NCBI RefSeq assembly: GCF_011303955.1
Contig: NZ_CP049886.1
Coordinates: 620,001 to 684,000, forward strand
From: Vagococcus coleopterorum
GTDB taxonomy: Bacteria; Bacillota; Bacilli; Lactobacillales; Vagococcaceae
Direction of reading: 5' to 3'
Length of the DNA: 64,000 nt
The translations under genes were made by a program, and so were the position numbers. This document shows, one piece after another, positions 49,977 to 57,600 of the stretch (positions within the stretch are counted from its first letter, which is position 1; each line of letters opens with the position of its first letter). The notes beneath the pieces were generated by a model. It was not told the origin of the DNA. It ran no database searches and saw only the letters and a program-made list of their open reading frames with translations.

Positions 49977-50494
49977 AATGGAAGGTAGTGTTGGTTAATA
50001 TATAAGAAAAAGTACCTACTCAGTGGAGTAGGTACTTTTTCTTATTGTTCTAAATGTATAATGGGATATGGGTTATCAAAACTATCTCGTTCACTTCTTG
50101 AAACAATTTTAAAGCCATGCTTCAAATAAAAATCTTTCGTACGATGGTTTTGTTCGTTAACATCAATTTTATTAATTTGTTTATTTTCAATTAACCAAGT
50201 TAAAATCTGATGGCCATACCCACCACCTATTTTTTCAGGATTAAGGAATAACATATCTAATACATTATCGCTTGTTCCGCTGAAACCGATTGGCTGCAGC
50301 CTGTCGATAGACCAGACACGTAATTCGACATAATCTAGAAAGTTTGGTATTTGCGCTTTATAAAAATCCAAGTCATTTGGACTAAGGAAATCGTGTGTTG
50401 CTAACGCAGATTTCTCTCAAATACTTAAAATTAATTGATAATCTTGTGGTGTTGCTAGTTGATTGTTTAATATAATAGTTCCTTATTTCAATTT
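49977..50494. repeat. Segmental duplication, copy 2 (decayed)
   Basis: Second copy of 49098-49615. It opens with ATGGAAGGTAGTGTTGGTTAA, the copied last seven codons of sufB (one base over the display limit if continued), then the same terminator stem with one change, then a broken GNAT gene. The similarity stops near 50494. Confidence 0.85.
50042..50473 (-). pseudogene. Broken second copy of the YjaB-like GNAT gene
   Basis: Aligned to the intact copy at 49163-49594, the start codon has become ATA (50471-50473) and the Trp codon in ISIWEKSA-type context (SIWEKS in the intact copy) is now TGA. An open frame of 109 codons remains from an internal Met (50371), with the acetyl-CoA loop intact, but it lacks the first strand and helix of the fold and has no ribosome site. 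It is best called a pseudogene. Confidence 0.85.
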
Positions 50495-50558
50495 TTTTTA
50501 GCTCAACAATTCTCAAAATTGGGATTTTTGTAATTAATAATTCAACGCCAAATTCAAG

Positions 50559-50876
50559 CTAAAATAAGTTTTCAGTAATCTTATAAATACCAATAGTAGG
50601 GTTTATTTGGTAGCTATAGTACGAGATTGATGAAAGTCCTTCCTTCTCTGCGGTAGTTAGTTATGAACGGGAAAATACAGAGCCGCCAGTAAGAAGTATT
50701 CCATGTTCAATACAAAAAGCGGGCTGATTATCCGATTTAATTATATGGATGCCTTCATCGGTCCAGTGTAATCAACCCAATGATTTAACGTGCTAGGTAG
50801 AGATATAGTTAGCAACTTTTTCATAATAGACAGTAGTGGCTAATGTAGTAATCACTCTGCTTCTTTTTTTATTCAT
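50559..50876 (-). pseudogene. Remnant of a thioester-domain surface protein
   Basis: A single frame of 106 codons runs from ATG 50876 (with AAAAGGT before it) to TAG at 50559-50561, interrupted by three stops (near 50793, 50772 and about 50670). The translation includes WTDEGIHIIKSDNQPAFCIE, then HG, and after the third stop LTTAEKEGLSSISYYSYQIN. The pattern of a Cys in PAFCIEHG-like context followed by an LT..E...L..I.YY.Y helix is that of Cys-Gln thioester domains of Gram-positive adhesins. Only the N-terminal part survives. Confidence 0.5.
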
Positions 50877-50916
50877 TTGTTGTTACCTTTTAGTTAGATG
50901 GAAGTTTAGCTCAAAT

Positions 50917-50953
50917 GAAAAAGACGCTCCAAAATGATGGAAACGCCTTTTTC
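50917..50953 (-). terminator. Terminator-like hairpin downstream of the protease gene
   Basis: Arms 50917-50926 and 50944-50953 (GAAAAAGACG with CGCCTTTTTC, one G-T pair), with an inner CC/GG pair. It lies about 80 bases beyond the end of the minus-strand protease gene. Confidence 0.55.
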
Positions 50954-51030
50954 AAACTTCTTCTTAATATTGAATGCTTAATGCTTCTTGATAAACTAAG
51001 CGATGGTATACTATATAAGTATTTAAAAAA

Positions 51031-53265
51031 CTAAAACTTATTTGAAATTCGCAATTCATTTTCAAGTTGTACATTAATTGGTTGAAGAACCCGATACTCA
51101 TTCATGATTTCATCATATAGATCGCCATTATAATTTAATGCTTCGACTGTGATGGCTACGCTATATCTTACACGTGTTTTAGTAGTTTCTCTATCTAGAG
51201 CATGAACTGTCAAGAAAGGGTAATCTAAAGTTTTGGCGAGACAAACTTTACTTCGTTTTACCACAGTGTCCCATTTTTGCTCGTTTCTTCTATCTGCTTC
51301 AGAGGCAAATTTCATTGGTGTTGAACTAGCTTGAATAGTACTTTGATTAAACCCTTTCGCTTTCAATTCTTGTATTTCTTTAGATTGATGAACAATATTC
51401 CTTGCATAAGAGGTTTTACCTAGTCTGTAATTAAATTTATTTTCATTTGGATAAAAAGTGTCCTCTAATGCAGTTGATGTATAACCTTCAGCAAATAGAG
51501 GATTGGGCTGAGTATCAGAGACAATTGTCCATGAAATTTTGTACTTTTTAGCTGAACTATTTTGAGGTAATGGGATTCGCAATTTAGCTGAATTTTTTAC
51601 AGACATTTCATTATTATATAAGATAGTAACTTTATTCTTAGAACATGTCAAAATATCATCAGTTCGTGAAATACAAGCCCCGTAACCTAGTTCATGATTG
51701 ACTTCTTGAATTTCATTTGATGCATTTTGAGTTAAGAGAGCACGAGCAGTGAGTACTCCAACATCCTTACTTTTTAGCATGAGCTCAGCTGCTTTTTTCG
51801 CAACTACAGGTGCGGAAAAGCTTGTTCCCATAACATTGTTCATAGAAAATGAATCTGAATTTAATACTTGAAGAGGGCGACTAGTAGAGCCACCATGCTC
51901 ACATAAATCTGGTTTAATTTTACAACCCTCTCGCCCAAAGCCAACAGAACTATATATGGCTCGGGAGTAGTCACCACCTTGATTTATAGAATAGGAACCA
52001 ACACCAATTCCGTTAACCATATCTGCTGGTGACTGGATTCTATTAAGAGGAGATGGTTTAGAACCAGTATTTCCTACCGCTACAGTGAATAATTTTTTAT
52101 AATCATAAGATAGCTGATCCAATGCTGTTGTGAATCGGCTAATATCATCATCCAGAATATTTCCTATTGGGCCAACAGAAACGTTAAAAACATCAACATC
52201 CTTTAATTTAGGAACAGCTTCTTCGATAAGGTCGATTGACTCGTACAAATCGATATCATCAGAATCTGAAGTTGGAAAAACACGAATACTTTCTATTCCT
52301 AATATAGGGGGCATTAATTGTTCGTCTTTCTTCATACCATATAAGTCACCATATAATGCCATACTTGCAACATTTGAACCATGTTGAGTAAACATATTAC
52401 TAGGTGGAGAGGCAACTTCAAAATTCTGAGTAACGTAGCTTGAGAAAAAAGGATTTCCCAAGTTCACTCCGCCATCAATTATTCCTATTTTTTTTGTGGG
52501 TATAGGTGGGGCAACAGGTTCTTTTACTTTTACTATGAAGGGATCTTTGCTAAAAGAATTAACTTCAACTTTAAGTGGATGTACTGTTCTTAAAGGGTTG
52601 AACTCTGCAACATTTTTTAGTTTATCTTTTGAAATAATAGTACTTACAAATAGAGGTCCATTATCATACTTTTTGTATTTAACTTTTTGGCGCTGTTCAG
52701 CTGTTAGATCTAGTAAAGAATAGAGTTTTTCTAAAACTAACTGTGTTTCTTCAAATGGATGTAGAACTAACTCAACACGTCCGTTATCCCATGATTCTTC
52801 AAAACCAAGGACAGTCTCATCAACATTTAAAATATTTATTTCTTCTATCTTTCTTAAATCATCTTTGAAGCTTTTCGTATTAAATGACGTCAAAGTTTTA
52901 ATATTATTATCTATATTATTAGGGTCAAGTTTGATAAAATTCATTTTACTTTCTTTTCCAGAGTCGGTAATCCATTTTCGAGAACCAATATTTTCGTAAT
53001 TTAAGTTTCTAAAAAAAGTTTCAGGTGTGTAAGACTTAGCGAGGAAATCCTCATGTAAACGAACAGTAACAACAATTTTATTCATTCTTTTTTCTTCAGG
53101 TATTTTTGTTATCTCTGATTCTAACTGTTTCAAATTTGAAGTAACTAATTCTAATGCTTCAGAATAAGAACGGGGGTATTTTTTTGGCCCACCACCACTG
53201 CTTTTAGTAATTGGCTCTACTAGGTTTTCGCCACGACCAAGAATAGGTCTACGTTCATTTGACAT
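51031..53265 (-). CDS. ietS: Subtilisin-like serine protease, IetS-like
   Basis: A 744-residue protein with a central S8 peptidase domain (about residues 255-500): catalytic Asp264 in KIGIIDGGV, His295 in TQHGSNVASMA, oxyanion Asn399 in VAVGNTGS and Ser482 in GTSFSAPVVA. No signal peptide is present, so it should act inside the cell. An N-terminal domain of about 250 residues and a C-terminal beta-rich domain (500-744) are not assigned. The gene starts three bases after the AAA ATPase gene with a GAGGAGG site. The pair matches the IetA/IetS defence module; substrate is unknown. Confidence 0.88.
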   Translation of the reverse strand: MSNERRPILGRGENLVEPITKSSGGGPKKYPRSYSEALELVTSNLKQLESEITKIPEEKRMNKIVVTVRLHEDFLAKSYTPETFFRNLNYENIGSRKWITDSGKESKMNFIKLDPNNIDNNIKTLTSFNTKSFKDDLRKIEEINILNVDETVLGFEESWDNGRVELVLHPFEETQLVLEKLYSLLDLTAEQRQKVKYKKYDNGPLFVSTIISKDKLKNVAEFNPLRTVHPLKVEVNSFSKDPFIVKVKEPVAPPIPTKKIGIIDGGVNLGNPFFSSYVTQNFEVASPPSNMFTQHGSNVASMALYGDLYGMKKDEQLMPPILGIESIRVFPTSDSDDIDLYESIDLIEEAVPKLKDVDVFNVSVGPIGNILDDDISRFTTALDQLSYDYKKLFTVAVGNTGSKPSPLNRIQSPADMVNGIGVGSYSINQGGDYSRAIYSSVGFGREGCKIKPDLCEHGGSTSRPLQVLNSDSFSMNNVMGTSFSAPVVAKKAAELMLKSKDVGVLTARALLTQNASNEIQEVNHELGYGACISRTDDILTCSKNKVTILYNNEMSVKNSAKLRIPLPQNSSAKKYKISWTIVSDTQPNPLFAEGYTSTALEDTFYPNENKFNYRLGKTSYARNIVHQSKEIQELKAKGFNQSTIQASSTPMKFASEADRRNEQKWDTVVKRSKVCLAKTLDYPFLTVHALDRETTKTRVRYSVAITVEALNYNGDLYDEIMNEYRVLQPINVQLENELRISNKF

Positions 53266-53268
53266 AAG

Positions 53269-54375
53269 TTATTCCTCCTCTTTTAAATATCTATTTATTG
53301 AAGATAATGGAAATCCTGTTAATTTTGCTAAATCTCTTTGAGTAGCATTTTTTTCATACTCTTTTTTTAGTGCCACAACTAATTTTTTCTTTAAGTTATG
53401 TTCAGAAATTACATTTGTTTCGATGATACTCTTGATGGTATTTGTTTCTATGCTTCCGCCAGAAACAATTTGTTTTTGTAATGAACTAGAACTGATTTGT
53501 TCAATGTCAGAAGGGGAAACATCAGTTAATGTGGAACTTAAAAAAAAGATGAAGTCATCATTTATTTCAACAACTCCTCTATCTAAATAATATTTCCAAA
53601 GTTTGAGTCTAAGTGATTTATCTGGTTTTTCAACTTCAATTTTCAAATCGAATCTTCTCCAAATTGCGTTGTCCAAAAGTTCAGGATGGTTTGTTGCTGC
53701 AATTAGAATACAATCGAATGGCCAAGTTTCTAACTCTTTTAAAAGAACGTTTACGGTTCTTTTTAATTCTCCAAGATCACTAGAATCATCTCTTCTTTTA
53801 GCAATTGCATCAAATTCATCTAAAAATAGGATAGAAGGGGATCGTTTAGCGTAATCTAAAACCTCTTTAATATTTTTCCCAGTTTTCCCAAGATAGCTTG
53901 AAATTGTGGAAGATAAGTCCAAGGTAATAAGTGGTAATTGAGTTTTATTGGAAATATATTTGGCCAAAAATGTTTTACCAACACCTGGTTCTCCGTAAAG
54001 AAGTAAACTATTAGAAGGAGCAATTCCAAAATCAATGAGTTTTTCCATGTGCTCCCTATTTTTTAAAAAGTTATCTATAGTTTCTTCATATTTTTTTGAA
54101 AGAAAAATTTTTGAAGAAAAGTCTTCGTTATTCTCTAGTTTTACGAGACTGTTTAATCCTTCTTCATCTCTCGGTACTGGTTCTTGACCAAAAGCTCTTG
54201 TTAAAGAAGCACCTGATCTGTAATTAGATAGAAGGGCTGAAATTTTTTTTGCAGTATCTTCATCCTCTTTCTTTAGAGCGCGAATAATGTTAAGAGAAGA
54301 TAATTCAACTGTCTCAATATCATTTTCAAACGCAGCCTTAATTAGATTTGGGAGATTTTTATTTATATGATTCAT
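53269..54375 (-). CDS. ietA: AAA+ ATPase, IetA-like
   Basis: A 368-residue AAA protein with Walker A GEPGVGKT (128-135), Walker B ILFLDE (182-187), sensor Asn in AATNHPE (229) and arginine finger in AIWRRFD (240-241), the FtsH/Cdc48-like classic clade. The first 110 residues are helical and unassigned. The last 30 residues (TQRDLAKLTGFPLSSINRYL) read like a helix-turn-helix. It is the first gene of a two-gene operon with the S8 protease; the same gene pair is the ietAS system described among antiviral loci. It probably unfolds or senses a target for the protease (inferred). Confidence 0.88.
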   Translation of the reverse strand: MNHINKNLPNLIKAAFENDIETVELSSLNIIRALKKEDEDTAKKISALLSNYRSGASLTRAFGQEPVPRDEEGLNSLVKLENNEDFSSKIFLSKKYEETIDNFLKNREHMEKLIDFGIAPSNSLLLYGEPGVGKTFLAKYISNKTQLPLITLDLSSTISSYLGKTGKNIKEVLDYAKRSPSILFLDEFDAIAKRRDDSSDLGELKRTVNVLLKELETWPFDCILIAATNHPELLDNAIWRRFDLKIEVEKPDKSLRLKLWKYYLDRGVVEINDDFIFFLSSTLTDVSPSDIEQISSSSLQKQIVSGGSIETNTIKSIIETNVISEHNLKKKLVVALKKEYEKNATQRDLAKLTGFPLSSINRYLKEEE

Positions 54376-54408
54376 TTTTAACCAACCTTTCTTCAGTGGG
54401 ACAAGGAT

Positions 54409-54437
54409 AATATACCATTAACAAAGGTTTTTATCAA
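54409..54437 (-). promoter_or_regulatory. Promoter of the ietA-ietS operon
   Basis: On the minus strand -35 TTGATA (54432-54437), 17-base spacer, -10 TATATT (54409-54414), 34 bases before the ietA start. A TGTCCC hexamer occurs downstream and upstream of it on the same strand. Confidence 0.75.
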
Positions 54438-54566
54438 CTTTTTGTTCCTTTTTTAAATTTTTATTTAAAACGGGACATAGCTGAGTTTAGATTTTTAATA
54501 TAGCTCTATATAAGCTATATTTTATTTTTTTGAATTAAATAGTATAAATATCTTCCACTGTTTCTT

Positions 54567-54648
54567 TAGTTTAATCAATTTTTTTATACTAGCTATCCAT
54601 TATCGGTTTGTGAGCTATGCTATAATTTTAATAACATTGATTAAACTA
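54567..54648 (+). promoter_or_regulatory. Promoter of the ATPase-caspase gene flanked by a 13-base inverted repeat
   Basis: An extended -10, TGC TATAAT (54618-54626), stands 67 bases before the start, with only a weak -35. Around it are TAGTTTAATCAAT (54567-54579) and its exact complement ATTGATTAAACTA (54636-54648). The distance and symmetry suggest an operator or looping site. It is the main structure in the otherwise non-coding 54376-54692 gap. Confidence 0.6.
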
Positions 54649-54692
54649 TTTTTTGATATTTATTTAGAAAAGAAAAGGAGATGAGGTTCAAT

Positions 54693-57600
54693 ATGAGAAT
54701 AAAAGGTCAAATTGAGAAAACTTTTCAAGAGAACTCTATTTACGCACAACCAATGCAGGCTGTTAACCAAGCAAGTTCCTTGAATGCGTTATCAAGTGAT
54801 TTATATACAGATTCAAAAAGATTTATTTATGAGCTTTTACAAAATGCAGATGATTCTTGCAAAAATGATAAACCTATTAAAGTATGGATAAAAATTTTTG
54901 GTGATAATTTAGTGATAGCACATTCTGGAAGTCCTTTTACAAAAAGAGATGTTCAAGGAATTTGTAATATAAATAATGGTACAAAGAAAACGGATATATC
55001 GAAAACTGGATACAAAGGTATAGGTTTTAAATCAGTTTTTGGTCAATCTGATAAAGTCACAATATACACGGAGGATGAGTATTTTAGTTTTGATGCTAAT
55101 TATCAATTTGAGTGGGCTTGGGAAGATACTAAAGAGCATTGGGAAACGAATAACGATAGGGAATTTCAATTTCCTTGGCAAATTATCCCCATATATACAG
55201 AATCAAAAGATATTTCAAAATCTATCAATCAATTTGTTAAAGATGATGAAGTAAAAGTTGCAACAATAATCCATATGAAAAATATACATGAAACAAGTGA
55301 AGCCATTCAAAGTCTAGCTAATAATTTAAATGTTTTTTTATTCCTTAAAAATATTTGTGAAATAAATTTTGATTTAGAAGAAAAAAATAGTATTAAAATC
55401 GATAGATCTGTCGAAAACAGAATAAGTTTGCAGAAAAATAATGAGGCTCCAATTGATTGGTTAATAAATACAATACAGTTAAAAGTTCCTCAAAATGTAA
55501 AATATGAAATGCAAGATGAGAGGAATGTTCCTGATAAATTACTAAAAACTGAAGTAATAGAATTAGCTCTGGCTGCAAAAATTGAGGCAGATGGGATTGT
55601 TAAACTATCCAATCATGAAAAGCTTCTTTATTCATATTTACCTACCGACGAAACTAAATATTCCTTGCCAGTTCTTGCTAATACAAGTTTCTTAACTTCT
55701 GCCAATCGTGAGTCACTTCATACAGATTCCAAATGGAATCAGTGGCTGTTTAAAACAATAGCTGTTGAGATTTTTCGTTGGATATCAGTATTAGTATTGA
55801 GTGAATTTAAATCTGAAGCCTATAAATTGATTCCAAATAAAAGCGTTGAAAATGATTTGGGTAAAGCATTTAATGAAGGGATAAATGAAGCATTAAAAAG
55901 CGTTCCATTTATACTTTCAAAACAAAATGAATTAATTAAAATTGAGAATACTATAGTTGATTTTACATCTTTATCTGATAAAAAATTTATAGAAAAAGAT
56001 TCAATAAAATTTTTTGCTACTAATAGAGGTAATACGGTACTTTCAGTTCAAGATAAGCAGTTCGCTAAAAACAAACAGTTTTTTTATGATTTTAAAAAAA
56101 TGGGTGCTATAAGTTTTGAGTGGAATGATTTAAAGTCTTTTCTTTCATCAAAAAAATTTATTGAGACCCATACGATCAGCAATAATATTGATTTAATAAA
56201 ATATATTAAAATAGTATGCTCATCTGGGAAAAATATGGTGATTACTGAGAGTTTCTGTAGTGAACTTCCATTTATTTGGGATCAAAAAAATGTTCTTAAT
56301 TATCCTAATAGAGTATGTTTTCCAGTAGCGGGTGATGACAACTGGAATAATCCTAATAATGAATTGTCTTTTGTTCATCAAGAATTACAAAATTGGTTAG
56401 TAATTGATATGGATAGCAGACAATGGCTAGAAAAAATTGGGGTTACCGAGAGAACAGATACTACCTATATAGCTCAGAATATTTTGCCTAATGCAAATTC
56501 TTATATTACAAAAGATAATGCGATACAGACAATCAGAGAATTGTTCGGTTTATATATGAAAGGTGAATTAAAAAAAGATTTAATCATACAATTAGCAGAT
56601 TTGAAATTACTTACTTTAAATGATACTCTTTGTCCTGCAAAAATGTGCTATCTTTCGAATTATTATAATCCGAGATTAAAGAGCGAAAAAATTTTAGAAA
56701 AAGATATTTTTGTTAGTAGCTCCTACTGTGAAAACCCTTTATATAAAGATGAATGGAAAATATTTTTTAAAATGCTTGGAGTTCAAGAAGGCATTTCAGA
56801 AATAAAATATTTAAACAAAAGTTCTACATCTAGTTTAGTTGATTCAGGTATAAAAAATGAATATTTCGAAAGTGAAGACAAGTATTTCAAACCATACGTT
56901 ACTATTTTTAAAGCAGATACTTTTAGTGAAGTAATAACCATGAACTACATTAATTTTATAGAAAATAACTATGAATTTTCTTTGGGATTTTGGAATGATT
57001 ATATAGAAAACTTTGATAATGAAAGTCTAGAAATTCCAGCTAGAGCCTACTGGGGAAATCAAGGAAGACTAGGTAGACGAAATGGTGATGCTGTGGGAAA
57101 CTATGTTCCATGGCTCATTAATAATGCTAAAATTATACCTACTCTTTTGAAGAAATGTGAGATATCAAGTAAGGTATTACTAAATACAAAGGAAATTAAA
57201 GAACTCTCTGGAAAATACTTACCAGTTTTTAGTGGTCCTGAGTTGAACTCTGATTGGAGATCATTTTTCAATTTTAAAACTGCTTTAAATGTAGCTGATT
57301 ATTTAGAAATACTAAAACAAATCTCTTTAGATACTGATAAAAACAATTACTTGAAAAGTGAAAATTATGAGAGGATTCAGTCTATATACTCTAAATTATT
57401 AATACAATGTATCAATTGGAATACCGATGATATAGAGACCGTAAAAGCTTGGTCACGAACTGAACAATTGTTAAATACGAAAAGACAATTTACAAAGTGT
57501 AACTCTCTTAAATTCTTTTTAGACGGTAATGAGAATGTATTCCAAGAGCAATATATATTCATGATGCTTAGTGCTGAAAATAGAGAGCATCCAAACCTAG

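Noticed and set aside
50042-50371. 109-residue GNAT open frame as a working gene
   Set aside because: It is a fragment of the duplicated copy with lost start codon and an upstream stop; no ribosome site before the internal Met.
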